From assembly GCA_025084515.1 (NCBI GenBank), contig JAJAGP010000280.1, positions 186,001 to 250,000 on the forward strand: a DNA stretch of 64,000 nucleotides. Direction: 5' to 3'. Positions within the stretch are counted from its first letter, which is position 1, and each line of letters starts with the position of its first letter. Made by a program: the position numbers and the translations under genes. The notes below the pieces were generated by a model. That model saw nothing but the letters and a program-made list of their open reading frames with translations, made no database searches and was not told the origin of the DNA. The stretch is from Ancistrus triradiatus. Lineage: Eukaryota > Chordata > Actinopteri > Siluriformes > Loricariidae. Below, piece after piece: positions 1 to 12,480 of this stretch.

Positions 1-700
1 AGAATAAAGCTGTCTCTGTGCATTTCCGTGCCGCATCCATCACCGTTTAGCTGGAAGATATTAAGGAGAGGCATTTGGAGCTTATTGGACAGGTTTTAGC
101 TTATGTTTCTAACATCTAATATCTTTCCGTTGAAACTAATGAACTTTTTCCAAAAGAAATATGCAAAATAGGGAAGGTGGTGCACGATGGCACACTAAAC
201 ACCTTCAAAATTGTGCAACTTAGTTCATCTCCAAAAACGGGGATGAGGAGGATCAGTCCAGGTTTTCATCTTTGCCAAGCAATAGCTACACCTGATAGAA
301 TTTAGATTTGTTTCACATCCTGACTTTTATGCTGGGTTAACCGGTTGATGTGAGCACACACAATCAACGGCCAAGGTCTTAACAATGCTAATAAATTACA
401 ATAGATAATAAAAGTCTGTCTTTTAACTCTGGACATTGCGGCCATAACCAGCCAATGAACAAAGTCTATGTGCGTCAGTCCTTCGTTCATGTCAAGGGTT
501 CCGCTTATTCTAATCGACTTTGGCCTTATTTTACTATAAAATCACTTACAAATACTGGTAGTTGTGGGCAGTAGGTTTTTGAGGTTTGTTTCAAAAAGGG
601 TAGTTGCTTATTTGGTTTTGCTCCCTGATCCCATCTCTCTCTCTCTCTCTCTCTAATATTCCTGCAAGGTGGTTTTGTTCACAAAGTTAAAAGGCAAATA

Positions 701-1552
701 CAGCGGTCTCTCGGTTCTCATCATTAAGTCGTTCCAGAAGGCGTGTCGAGAACCAAAAACGATGAGTACAGAGCAAATGTTTCCCATTAGGAATAATGTA
801 AATTGAATGAATGGGTTCCAGACCCCCAGAAAGTCCCCCTGTATGAGGCATTATATGCATTAATGGAGCTGTATTGTACAGGAGCTCCTGATTTATGATG
901 GGGATATGTTCCAAATCCATCATCAGTTAAGTATCATGAACTGATGAGTTTAACGAGCGTTTGGTAGAGCAGTCTATACTCTAATAAGTAATGATGAGTA
1001 AATGTTTAAAACACTTTGATTAACCTACAGTTGGTCAAAATCATTAACACGAAGGTTATTATATAATAAAGTGTCAAAGTCTCATGTCATTTAGTGAGTA
1101 ATGGGTTGAAAGTGAAAAGTAAAAGCAAAACACGTACTCTATTGGTGAACTCTGGGTGCTAACATGGCTTCTAAGCTAACTGCAGCCTGTGTTCGGGAGG
1201 CTTCAGGTCCTGTTTTTATTTCGGTCGGCTCTTATAAACTAACCTTTTAGGACCCAAGGAGACTTATTTGCACTGAGCATACAGTACTGTAGATGTAAAA
1301 ATGTAAAAAGCATGACAAACACAGCGGAGGTCTGCACTGAGAAGGCTATTGCGAAACTGAATCACTGAATCACTGTCTACTGAATCGTGTATCAAGTTTC
1401 AGGTGAAACGAGTAGCATGAAATGCTCATGCAAGTTTAAGCAAGTGTGAGTACCGAGCAAACGACGAGAGCCGAGACACATTTTTGTAGTCAAAATGGGT
1501 TGAGAACTGAATTCGACGAGTTCCGACCTAGTTGAGAACAGGGGTACCACTG
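701..1552 (+). mobile_element. Non-autonomous DNA transposon (MITE) with TA target site
   Basis: The element begins CAGCGGTCTCTCGGTTCTCA and ends with the inverse of CAGTGGTACCCCTGTTCTCA (15 of 20 positions agree), and is flanked on both sides by TA. It is 852 bp and has no transposase. A closely similar copy lies at 40204-40940, a partial copy at 21240-21700, and end fragments near 42080, 46065 and 60880. TA duplication and termini of this kind fit a Tc1/mariner/pogo-type element; the exact family is inferred. Confidence 0.75.
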
Positions 1553-4320
1553 TATACATTTTTTGTAATTATTATTATTAACTGATTAAGCCAGTTTCTG
1601 AGCCTGTTTGAATCTTTTGGGCTACAGACTGTTCTGACTCTGTTGATGTGTTTAGAGAGTTTTTGTCTATATTACTCGTGTTTGTGTGGATGACTTTCCG
1701 TTACTTATTTCTAACAAGTTGTAAGTGGCGTTCGTAAGTGTGTGTGCCTGTCCTATTGTAAGTAGTACTTCTTTTTTGTCTTCTGCATATTCTGCCTTAC
1801 CTATAACTATTTAAAGCAGTTCACATTCGCTCGCTGAGTCTCTGCTTCATCGGTCTGATCTTTCTTTTGAAAATACCCTTTATATTTACATTACAGTAGC
1901 ATAAAAAGGCTATGTGACTAGGGTAACGTCTGGGCAACGTCCATTTCGGTCAACGACCTGTTTCACAGAATGTGATGCGGTTGTGAGGTGGTGCAAACCC
2001 GTACCGAGAGCCTTTTGCAGTGCCACCCTACCTAAACTTTTCACCCAGTACTACACTTTAGTTTGAATCCTGATCTCGATCTTCACGCTCCAGGCTTTAT
2101 GGATTGATCTGTTTTGCACGTGCACCGTGTTAGCATCATTAGCGGCGAGCTTTGCTTATAATCACCTTGACCATCTGTATGCTAATCCCTGCGGGATCAG
2201 AGCCGGCCCCAGCCCGCTGCAGCACACCCTTTCGTATAGGAAAGCGAGCCCCTCTTATTCGTTTTCTATGCTAATCCGATCCGGGGGGCGGTGGGAAACC
2301 TGGCACGCTCACTAATGGTTGCTAGGCGAGTCCGTAGTTATTTGTTGGCGTCAAAATGTCACAAGGTGACTCCTGACATGCTGGCGTTATTACACGAAAT
2401 GAAGTTGAGTGGACGCGTGACCTTGGCTGACACTCCAGATGGTTGCTAAATGCCCATTCAGGTGTTGTGATTATCGTGGTTGTGTGCTACGCCGGTAAAT
2501 ATGATGCGGAGTCAATGTCAAATAAACTCGCGTGGCACCGTTTAGATGAGCCTGAAATTTTTCCCCTTCTTCCATGAAATGCAATTATTGGCGACTTTCA
2601 TTTCCCACTGTGGCTAATTTGTGTCCTTGAGACATTGCCCGAAAAGGTCCGACCAAGACGTCGCCCGGCTTTGCGTCGAACAAGAATAAATGAATAAATA
2701 CATCAATAAATTATAAGGTGGCATGCAAATGGCATTGATTAAGTTCAATCTTTCTGGGGTCTGTCTTTTTCAAACCTGAAGTTCCGTATTGCGTGGGCAC
2801 CAGCCGTGAGGATGGAACGATGGGTCACACTGAGGAAATGAAAGAAGCCAGAAGTTAAAAGCCCTGACGCAAACAATAGAGCGATCAACAATAGAGCTCG
2901 TCGAGTGACACTGTACCGCGATCGATACGATCAATGTCGCTGCACCAGGGGAAGAACATGTGTAGTACTAGTAGCGGGTAGTGTATTAAATAACACGAGC
3001 TCTGAAAGAGAAAGGCATTCCAACAAAGTGTCTGTAGGTTTTCCTTGGCCAAAAGCTTTTAAAGCATCGCTGCCCCTCAAAGCAAAAGAAACAGCCCTAT
3101 CATCTAGTACAAGCCTTAGCTTGTCCACATGTAAGCCATTCAAAGAACATTTGCATTTTATTAATAAAATATGTTGGGATATGTCATCCACTTTCTGTAT
3201 GTGATTGGCTTTGGTTGGCTTTCACGCAGCCAATCACGCACACGTTTCATCATTTAGCAGATGTTACAACCATTTGATGTATAAGCCAAGCAGTTGTGGG
3301 GTAACAGGCAGCACGGGGAATAAGGGCATAAGAGAGGGCACCTCCTTGGAATGAGGGCGGAGTCCAGACTACATGGAGGAAACCAACTCGGGCAAAAGCC
3401 GACATGCAAACTCGACACAACTTTTGCAGTGTAAATTTGGGGTGTTTGTTTAGAGATCTCCCTGCAATAATACATGTGTCTTCAGGCCATCTTTGTGCCT
3501 AAAGCAAACAGAATAACTATTAGTAGACGACCATCAACGTAATAAGGATGTTTGTGCAAACAAAGTGTATTTGGGACTGCAGTACCTCAGGGCTTTTCGT
3601 TTTGTTGTTTCTGGGCCTTCACTGACTACGTTTCCGAAGGCACCCGTTTATGCAGATTCATATTTAGATTATTACGTTTGCCCGTGTCTTCCTGGAGTCA
3701 TTATTATTTTAACAGCAGTTTTATTTGAACAAGGTTTTTCGGCTACCCGGCGCACCTCTGCCTTCAGGCGCATTTTTGTCAAAACCGCTCTTTCACAGGA
3801 GAGAAACAAAGCGAAGAAAAGCTTCAGAACGCGTCGCGGCTGTCTGATAGCGAGCTCCTCGGATCCTGAGCGTGTCGGTAAAGCTGCTTGACACCGCACG
3901 AAGCTCTCGAGGGGAAACGCAGCATGGGACGCGGCTGGTGGGTTTTTCTTGCGCGCTCCATCTGAAATGCAGATAAGGGCGCCAAAACAAACTTTGTTAA
4001 CAAACAGTTTGAGGGGCCAGGCTGTTTACTGTCCGCCGTCCTTTATCCCGTCGATAACATTTTCATGCCTTGCCCCTGCCGAGAAAATCTCACCAAATCC
4101 TGCTCTGACAAGACACGGAAAACTGCTTTGCATTCACGAGGGTTCACAAGAGCGATGTCTTGTCGGGGCAGGACGCAGTCGGTGATCAGATATGACATGT
4201 TTTTAAGTCTCCTCTTTTGCGTGCAGGTTGACGTTTCGTCAATGTGTCATTTTAAACCGATATCTTAACACGTTTAGCTTGAAAATCTCAGTCTCTCAGT
4301 TAGCACCCTGTATAGTAATA
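1553..4320. other. Intergenic, no gene recognised
   Basis: Apart from the short repeat fragment at 3298-3425, this stretch is mixed-composition DNA. Several open frames of about 60-108 codons occur on both strands, overlapping each other, without recognisable domains or splice continuity. I see no gene. Confidence 0.5.
3298..3425. repeat. Fragment of a common teleost interspersed repeat
   Basis: Contains CATGGAGGAAACCAACTCGG and GACATGCAAACTCGACAC, which resemble the well-known fish repeat reading 'gaggaaacc...acatgcaaactc'. Related pieces are at 57650-57966 and 62708-62850. Too decayed to assign to a LINE or SINE family. Confidence 0.4.
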
Positions 4321-4419
4321 GTGCCACTCTCAGATCACACACCGGTCTGGGCACTCTGGTTTCCTCTCCAAGACATGGGTTAGATCAACTGGCAAGTGTC
4401 GCGGTGAGAGTGAGTGACT

Positions 4420-4780
4420 ACGATGGACTGTGCGAATCTTTTCAAAAGCCTAAGCCTAGAGAAATGAGTCACCAGGGACCTGCAGAAACACAACTGGACA
4501 TGTTGCGACATGCAGACAGTGCCCACTCTTCAATGGGTGCCACAATTTTCAGTCCTGGAGCCCCCAAGGTATGGAATGTCCTTGCCCCAAACTCTTAGGT
4601 CTGTTTTCTCCTTCAGTTCTCTCCTAAAAACGCATCTATTCAACTGTACATCTGTCCTCCCTCTGCCTTATGGCTTGTTTCTTTTGTGTGTGTGTATTGT
4701 CGTTGTTTAATTATTATTTGCTCTCCTGCTTTTCTAATGCAACCGTGAGATTGTGACAGGCGCTCTATAAATAACACTTA
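4420..4780 (+). mobile_element. LINE-like polyprotein C-terminal remnant
   Basis: The + strand reads PKVWNVLAPN, then after a stop and frame shift RSVFSFSSLLKTHLFNC. This is the pattern 'P..WN.LP ... F...LKTHLF' found at the end of reverse transcriptases of L2/CR1/Rex-type non-LTR elements. It is a short dead fragment with several stops. Confidence 0.45.
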
Positions 4781-5219
4781 TTATTGCTCTTGTTATTTTG
4801 TTGAGTAGCAGTACGTTGTCAGTCGCAGCCTGGAACTCGGTGAGTAATTGTCTCTGGTGTGGTGTCTCTTCTGCTCTGTCGAAAAGTTCTGCTTTTGTGT
4901 ATTAAGGCATTGTGCTGATACCCTGTCCGCCATTAAAATGCCACGGAACCGCAAAAGCAGTCCATGTTTTTTTCGGTGAAGGATGCGGTGAGTTGACATT
5001 TGAATTCCAGAAACGTTTTTTCACACCCATTGTTAAAAATGCTCTGAGAATTACTTCGGTTGGAAAGTGGCCGACCAGGATAAAAGTCCCTGTATTTATT
5101 ACAGCATGGGCAAAAGGTTCACAACGTGTGGTTTAGGGGGACTGACAGATCGTGCTTCGAATCGCTACTTCTTCCCGACAAATATAACTGGTTTAACATC
5201 AAAGTCCAAGCATACTGTT

Positions 5220-5860
5220 AAAAATCCTAATTTACCCACTGCTTTAAGGCCAGTACCTCACAGTCAAGAGCTTCTACAAAACATGATGGTGTTTCTGGGG
5301 AAGTGTGTGGACAAGCCTGAAGGATAGTTTTGTGGATGGAAAAGACCAAAATAGAATAGTTTTGGTTTAAATGAAAAATGTTATGTCTGGAAGAAGACGA
5401 AACACTCCATTCCAGCATAACTCCATCTGTAAAACGCGGTGGTGGTAGTCATGGTTTGGGTCTGTGTTGCTGCACCATGCTGTTTTTATTGGACGGCTTG
5501 TCGTCATCGATGGAACAATACATTATGGAACGTTAAATCCTAAAATAAAATCTCTCTGTGAACTGAATCTCAAGAGAATGTGGGTCCTGCAACAAGACAA
5601 AGACCCTAAGCACACAAGTCGTTCTACCAAAGAGTGGTTAGAGAAAAATATTGTGTTTGAAAGATCAAGTCAGAGTCCTGACCTTAATCCAAACGAAAAC
5701 AATTGGAAGCAGTTCATGTGAGGAAAACCCACCAACATCCAAAAGTTTTAGCTGTTCTGTGTGGAGGAATGGGCTACAAATTTTTCCAAGCAATTTTCAG
5801 GCCTGATCAACAGTTACATTAAATGTTTAGCTAAACTGGAGTTACAGGATGTAATGTTTT
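5220..5860 (+). pseudogene. Tc1-like transposase relic
   Basis: The frame at 5464-5721 contains WVLQQDKDPKHTS and SQSPDLNPNENNW, the second and third catalytic blocks of the DDE domain of Tc1/mariner transposases (QQD.DPKHT and SPDLNP.E). The frame ends shortly after at a TGA, and upstream pieces such as VWVCVA are in another frame. It is a broken, 5'-truncated copy on the + strand. Confidence 0.8.
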
Positions 5861-6450
5861 CTCAGAGATTTCCCTTTATGCGTAGCATTTATACAGAGCT
5901 AATGTTAGTGAGTTTACAAGTGCTATAAGCTAGCTAGCTTGTTCACAGGTCAGCACAAGTGATATTTGAGGGTGTGTAGAATAATGGCATTAGTTTCAAA
6001 AACAGTATCCTAACTTACAACTTTAAAAGAAAGTGAAGTAACTATCATTTCATCAGTGTAATATTGAAGCATAACCAATTTAGTAGTGCTAAGTACTGTA
6101 GCGCTACAAGCTGGCAGATAAACATCTTTCCCTTTGTTAAAAACATCCGCATAAAGTAGCATGACTATGCAGTTTGGAAATGACCCCATTCCTTACAGCA
6201 GGACAGCTAACCGACTGCTAATGAACTTATACACTATGCTTATACACTAGCATTGCAGTCTAAGGTTCACTGGCTTCTTCATCAACTTTGTAAATGCTAA
6301 AAAACCGCACTGTTATTCAAACATCCCACTGTGACGGTCCCATTCTGATCAAATCCTGTGTCTTGTAAAGATTTTATACTACAGCAACACCTTTCGCTGG
6401 TCAAACAGGACTGACAACAAGTACAAGTGATCTCCAAACATGAAAAGAGC
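5861..6450. other. Intergenic, no gene recognised
   Basis: AT-rich sequence with many 'gctaac/gctagc' words, no open frame with recognisable content and no clear repeat boundary. Confidence 0.4.
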
Positions 6451-6850
6451 CTTCCGTGAATCGGTCTGCAAACCTCGGCCCCAATTAAAGGTAACGAGAA
6501 AATAAACAGAGGCGGCCGTATTGGAATTTGAATGCATTAAGTATCCGGAAAGCCCTCGTCTGATGCTCAGGAGGACCTAATCACACACTTACAGTGCCGG
6601 GGTTACCAAGCAACCAATGAAAGAAAACAATCCACCGCCCATGGCATTTCTAAATGGCATTAATGTTGGCTCGAACTTGGACGTGTTATGAATTTGAAGT
6701 CGGCAGGCGGCGGCAGGGATTTTGTGTTGTTGACTGGATTGTAACTGCTATTACTCAGTAATGATCATTAGGAACGTCGGGGTGGAGACTGATGGAATAT
6801 TTTCATTTAAGAATTCATCAGTCATGCCTAGTCTCGCTCTTGGGTATCTG
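6450..6850. promoter_or_regulatory. Candidate conserved non-coding block upstream of the cadherin gene
   Basis: Unique, non-repetitive sequence with balanced base composition and homeodomain-type cores such as TAATCA and ATTAATG, set between repeat-rich stretches. Such blocks are often enhancers around developmental genes. This rests on appearance only; no alignment was possible. Confidence 0.2.
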
Positions 6851-7157
6851 ATAGACGTCGGTTCGTTAGCGCCGAGAAGCTCAGAGGGAATGCACTGCAT
6901 TTGTCAATATGACTGACAGTCGGCGTGTGCTCCACGTGAAAGGTTCTGACCTATCGACCGGAAGGTTTCAAGTTCAAATCTGTGGACCAAAGCCTGCATT
7001 ATTTGGGCAGCTTGCTAAAATAATAGTAAGTACTATACAGTGTAACAAATCGGATATCAAATTTGATGACGATTATTACAACCAAAATCTAGGGTTAGGG
7101 CAGTGGTTCCCAAGTGGAGGGCTTTCAAACTGGTGGCCCAAACATGGTGTGCCATGA

Positions 7158-7790
7158 AAACACCATTACACCACCAGCAGCCTGAACAGTTCATGCAAGG
7201 CAGGATGGATCCATGCTTTCATGTTGTTTATACCAAATTCTGACCCTGCCATTCAAATATCAGAAAAGAGTGAGACTCATCAGACCACGTTTTTCCAATC
7301 TTCTGTTTTCCAATCTGGCCTCAGTTGCCTGTTCTTAGCTGACAGGAGTGGTGCCTGGTGTGGTTTTCTGCTGCAGTAGCCCATCTGCCTCAAGGTTAGA
7401 AGTGTTGTAGTTTCAGAGATGCATACATCTCAGTTGTAACGAGTGGTCATTTGAGTTACTGTTGCCTTTCTATCAGCTCAAAACACTGGCCAGTCTCCTC
7501 TGATCTCTGGCATCAACAAGGCATTTTTGCCCAGATATCTGCCCTCACTGGATCGTTTCTCTTTTTCGGACCATTCTCTATAAACCCTAGAGTTTTAAAG
7601 AGAGTAGAGACCCTGTCTAGCACCAACAACCTTAACACTTGCCACATTAACACTTCAATTACCTTTCTGAACTTCAGCAGGTCATCTTGACCATGTTTAC
7701 ATGCCTGAATGAATTGAGTTACTGCCATGTGATTGGCTGATTAAATATTTGCGTATAATGACAAACAACTTAGTCACACTGACGTGATTG
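7158..7790 (-). pseudogene. Tc1-like transposon relic, reverse orientation
   Basis: Read on the - strand, the stretch matches the body of a widespread fish Tc1-like element: an N-terminal helix-turn-helix part near 7690-7450 and the catalytic region toward 7160 (TCTGATGAGTCTCACTC encodes the first DES-type block). Stops and frame shifts break it everywhere. Its end resembles the 'cactttattaggtacacc' terminus also seen at 10550. An 'cagtggttcccaa' motif directly left of it (7099) looks like a hAT-type terminus. Confidence 0.6.
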
Positions 7791-8620
7791 TGGAGGGTTA
7801 ATATCAAGTAATAATCACCTTCTCTCACGTTAAACACTTAAACCCTTGAGAAATCCTCATCTTCAGCCCATAACTGTATGCAGTCCTTCTCTGGCGGGTA
7901 CAGATTGGTGACCTTCGGCCCCGTCAGACTGGGAAACCATGTAAGTGCTGTCAATCTCAATGAAAGTGGAACTGGTGGCCCCAGCTGTTTGAACAGCTTC
8001 TCATCACCATGTACCGATTGAGGCTCATCGTTCTCACCTGTCACACTCGACCGACCGTGATCGAGTGATCAGAGTCCTGGCTGCCTTTGACAAGCGTGTC
8101 ACATGCCAGTTCAACATGAACCGTGGCGTGAGGAGATCGGAATTCATCTTCTCAGGGATGAGATGATCCGAAAATATACAATGTTATTCAAGGGCATGAA
8201 TGCTGTGTTATGCAGGCGCGTGTCGAACTGAGTACGTTCATACAAAAAAGAACAAAAAACTGATGGATGATCTGGAGAGGTGCTGACACTTCTGCACATG
8301 CCAAAATATGCTTTCACTTGGGTTGTGCAGGGACCCAGGTTCAAGCCTTGTAGTAGAGCAGTGGCTTTTGGTCGGGTCGCATGCAATTGAATGGTTGTAT
8401 CTAATGGAGAGGAAACCGGTTGGGGGATCATCCGTTCATACTCCTGCAGTGGGCTGTCCAGCCCTGGGATGGACCGGTATCAACTCTAGTGCATGCCCAC
8501 GTCCTGAGTTTCCCAGGATAGGCCCTAAGGATAACTTTTTCTGATAACCCTAAGCAAAAAAAAGATAAAAATCATTCTTACCATCAGTCTCAGTTTCTTT
8601 CTGCTTTTCCTGGTGTAGGT
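7791..8620. other. Intergenic, no gene recognised
   Basis: Mixed-composition sequence. Open frames at 7838-8044 (-), 8144-8431 (-) and 8308-8544 (+) overlap on opposite strands and have no recognisable domain. Confidence 0.4.
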
Positions 8621-8624
8621 CACA

Positions 8625-8865
8625 GTGACGACAGGCCAGAAAATCAGCCCAGTCTTCTCTTTCTCTGTGAGATATAATCTCTCCCGTGAGTCCTGGGTCT
8701 GCCCTAGGGTCTCCTCCAATAGGGACATGTCTTAAACGGCTCTAGTGGGAGCTGACCTTAGGGAATCCTTGTGAGATGCTCCAAAACACCATCGAATAGC
8801 TCCTCTCCACTCTGAGGCCCTTTAGTGTAGAGTAATCCCAGCAACTTTGCATAGGAACCCCATTT
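8625..8865. repeat. Fragment of a teleost interspersed repeat
   Basis: Contains CTCCCGTGAGTCCTGGGTCT, GCCCTAGGGTCTCCTCC and later TAGCTCCTCTCCACTCTGAG. The order 'cctgggtctgccc.ggggtctcctcc' is that of a common fish retrotransposon-derived repeat. The family was assigned from memory only. Confidence 0.4.
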
Positions 8866-10545
8866 CTGTCGCTTGTACTTGAAAAAGGCGTTCACACGAA
8901 GTGTATCATGAGCAAAAGTATTTGGACACCCTTATAGTAGACAAGATCTTCCACCTGATATTGACTTAACTTGATTTGGAGAACTTTATCAGCATTGGAG
9001 CACTTTATCAGCATAACGGAAGCTCGTAAAATATCCCAAACCATGACCTAATTAAGGCCAGGAGTTCACCTTAAGCTAGTCTATTGCATCAAACTGGACT
9101 GTGACTGTCATTACCAGCGTTATAAATGCTCGCCTGTAGAACCCTTGTGCGCCAGCTTAGCCTGGTCACACAGCATTTTCGATTCGTGCATTCAGGACAC
9201 TTTAATAGATCTGCTTTGAAGAAATGAAAAAAACAAAAGTGGGACAGAAAAAAAGGAAATCGCATTCGCAACGAAATGTTTGCAGGCATGAAACGCTTTT
9301 GGCAAGTCGTGTGTGCAGATCCCATTTTTCCCTCCGAGCCCTTCTGGAGACAGCATGGGTTTTGCTCGTTTACTCCGGTCCAGCTCGTTTTGCCTTCTCT
9401 TCCAACCATCTGCACAGTCGATGGCACCACCAGCCAGAGCTTCAAATTTGGATCATACCATTTGACATTTACATGGTTTCATGGTATGATGATGTTGAGC
9501 AGCAGGTTTAAGTGAAAGGAGAAGATTTAGTGGGAATTCTGTGTGGCAAAACAGCTATCTTGTATGAAGTTTTGGCGGCCCTACTGGGGAAGTAAAATCC
9601 AGCTCCTTCTGCTTCCTCGGCACAGTCGATGGCACCACCAGGGGCTTTGAATTTGAGTTTGTCTATCTCAAAGTCATGCAAGAAGACTCAGGTGGTGAAA
9701 ATGGAGTATGAACCATGAGCATCATGCTTCTGATCATCTTAAAAGCTTTAATAATTCCCAAGTGATAACCAGGTCTCCCCTATGACCAACCTGAAAGCCT
9801 GTAATTCCACAACAGCGGCTCATTGAAGGCCATTAGGCAGCTCACCATGCCTCAGATTTCCTCCCACCCAGAGTGCAGTATTCATTATGCTCTCTCGGAC
9901 TGCCAGGACTGTATTCACCATCATGCTTCGGCACAGCAAGCGAGAAAAGCGACAAAAAAAACCTCACCGGCTCGGATAAACAGTGGCTGACCCGCACGAA
10001 GGTCATCTCGGCCTGGCATGTGCGATCAATAATGCAACAGCTATAAGTCACGATGTCGTGGCTGGCAGAAATCCATCAGAGCGAGCAGCAGTCTGAGACA
10101 GCATGTTGATTGAACTTATAAAAATAGTCAGATTGTCTTTGGAGTGATTTATTCACGGATCCCGACGCAGCCTGGAACTGGTCATTAATAACCTTGCTGT
10201 ATGAATTGCAGAAATTACAGATCAAAGCTGGGCTCCGTGGCAGGGTTGCCATTAAAGAAAATCTGTATGAAAGACTTGATATAAGGAAACACATCGTGGA
10301 CTTTGGATATGAAATAGAGAACGAAATATGTTCTGATGAGCCACCGTACCTGACGTAACATCCGGAATGATTGAAGTTTGGGCAAAGCCAAAGGATGCCC
10401 TCAACCTAGTGGTGGATTCATAATGGTGTGTGTGGCATCTCGTGGAAGAGACTACGTCCAACGTTTGCACTGTGATGTTGCAGGACTAGGTGATGATTTC
10501 CTAATGGCATTCCCCCATATATTAAAAATGATGAACAGGGGAGGC
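8866..10545. other. Intergenic with small duplications, no gene recognised
   Basis: A Tc1-type end fragment (GAGCAAAAGTATTTGGACAC) lies near 8910. A motif CACAGTCGATGGCACCACCA occurs twice, at about 9413 and 9623, followed each time by a related 'gctt..aattt' stretch. Overlapping opposite-strand open frames at 9089-9515 have no recognisable domain. Nothing supports a gene. Confidence 0.45.
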
Positions 10546-10549
10546 TCGG

Positions 10550-10990
10550 TCACTTTATTAGGTACACCCCTTTTTTCTATACATGTTGTCCATTTAAACA
10601 GTTCCACTTTCCATATCGAAGCACTTTGTAGTTCTACAATTGTAGTCCATCAGTTTCTATACGTACGTTTAATTCCTTTTACTCTGTCTCTAAGTGTCCA
10701 TAGGACCAACATAGATCAGGTACACTTTGTGTGGTACAGTGGCACTGATGTGGTGGTGATGTGTTAGTGTGTGTTGTGGTGGGTTCAGTGGATCACACAG
10801 CGGTGCTGCTGGAGTTTATAAGCACCTCAGTGTCACCGCTGGACTGCTGGAGCTGAAAATTTCCAGCCACCAGCATGCTGTGAGCACTGCTGAAGGATTA
10901 CTAACTAAGGATGACTAACAAAAAATGCTCAACAACAGATGAGTCGCTGTCTCCTGACTTTACACCTGCAAGGTGGAGCAGTGAGGTAGA
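10550..10990 (+). mobile_element. Half of a fold-back type MITE
   Basis: Begins CACTTTATTAGGTACACC, followed by GCACTTTGTAGTTCTACAAT, TGTGTTAGTGTGTGTTGTGG and GCACCTCAGTGTCACCGCTG. These blocks occur in order in a fish element with very long inverted arms. Only the left arm and centre remain; the right part is replaced by a LINE fragment. The terminus is that of the Tc1 family at 7158-7790. Confidence 0.6.
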
Positions 10991-10994
10991 CGTG

Positions 10995-11945
10995 TCTAAC
11001 CTGTACATGCTGCCACTAGGCTCAGTTATTCGTAAACATGGCATTACTTTCTACTGCTATGCAGATGATACACAGCTGTACATATCGGCCAAACCTAATG
11101 ACAGCCTTACAATCAACAAAATTGATGCAGGCTCTTGACTAGATTTAGAATGGGATTGCATGCTCGGGTCACTGGGGCCAGAGTCTGGAGACATGTCTGG
11201 CCTGCCTGCCTTGTCCGTTAGCCGGGAGTGTCGGGAGGGCGGTCTGGCTGTACTGGGCTTCGGTCCTCTTGATCTTGACTCGTGCATCCTTGTCTTAGAC
11301 TAAGGGCAGAGCTGGGGGTTCATAGTCAAAGAGCCTTATGGTGATCAGAGACGTTGGGTTGCTGTCTTCTGCCTCCCGTGGGGTTGCCGATGTCTCATGT
11401 GATCCCTCTTGGCTGTGTTACCTACCAGTTCTCCTCTTTCTAGTTATGCTGCTATAGCTAATGCTGCCGGGGTCTCATGCTACACATGGCATCAGTGATT
11501 GTTAATAGACACTGTGCTCCACCAGAGGGCAGTAACTCTCTGCCTTCTCCAGTTGGCTGGGGATGAAGTGCTGCCAACGACTTCCCTGCTTAGACTCCGG
11601 ATCCTAGAGTGACTCTGTGTATCGGACTACTTAATGCCGATGTGCATATTTTACATTTTATTTGAACTATGACTCCAAACTTAAAAGTTTAGATGAATTA
11701 GTTTCATTCTTACATTTATCATCTACGCCGCCAAAGCAGGTCGGGTCCCTTTTTGAGTCTTGGTCCTCCCAAGGTTTCTTCCTCATAACACTTAGGGAGT
11801 TTTTCCTTGCCACTGTCGCCCTAGGCTTGCTCAATCTGGGATTGGATGTAGATATTAGTAGATAATCTAAAATTGTAAAGCTGCTTTGAGACAATGCTCC
11901 ATTGTAAATATCTCTATAGAAACAAATCTGACTTGACTTAATAGA
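10995..11945 (+). mobile_element. 5'-truncated non-LTR retrotransposon with reverse transcriptase fragment
   Basis: The frame around 11000-11138 reads NLYMLPLGSVIRKHGITFYC followed by YADDTQLYIS, the YADD active-site block of LINE reverse transcriptases. The downstream sequence has no long frame and ends with the tail block at 11700-11940, including TTCTTCCTCATAACACTTAG, TTTTTCCTTGCCACTGTCGC and AAGCTGCTTTGAGACAATGC. The same tail occurs in reverse at 26076-26290 and 61945-62045. An L2-like family is likely but not proven. Confidence 0.7.
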
Positions 11946-12129
11946 GAGCATAGATGTGTCTAAACTCAAGCAGCACTGCTGTGCTTGATCCTTTGTCCAA
12001 AAATCAACAATGAGTGTCGAAACAAGGAGGAGCACTGATTTTATGTTAAATATGGAAAAAAGTCCATTTAAAAAGAATTATTTCTTGAGTTTGAAGGTAT
12101 CTAAATACTAAAGGCCAAAATCCATTCTG

Positions 12130-12480
12130 AGAATTGCGACAACAGCGATTTGTGCTAATCTGGCGTAATGCTAATCACTTTCCATTATCACCTCACATCT
12201 CTGCATCCGATCCTTGGCTACTTCCCCATAAACGACCACTCGTATTTGCAGGAAAGAATTCCGGGACGCATTCCAGCGCCTCCCGCTTTGTGCCTCCACG
12301 TTGGCCGCTCGGTCTGTACGGAGGCCATAGCCATCTGTTGCTGGAATATTGATAATTTCCTCTCCAGCCCCATCAGCTGGAGCTCAGGCTTGATTGGGCT
12401 ATTCTGAAGCACACGGCAGAGCAGCAGGATGTTGCCGCACCTGGTTTCTTCTGCAAACACACAATTACACTTCCAATCAA
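12130..12480. promoter_or_regulatory. Candidate conserved non-coding block
   Basis: Unique GC-balanced sequence between repeats, without tandem structure; contains CAGCTGGAGCTC and ATTGATAATTTCC. The overlapping open frames on both strands have no recognisable domain. Proposed as a regulatory candidate on appearance only. Confidence 0.18.

Noticed and set aside
10378..10767. 129-codon frame on the + strand
   Set aside because: Most of it is inside the fold-back MITE fragment; no protein features.
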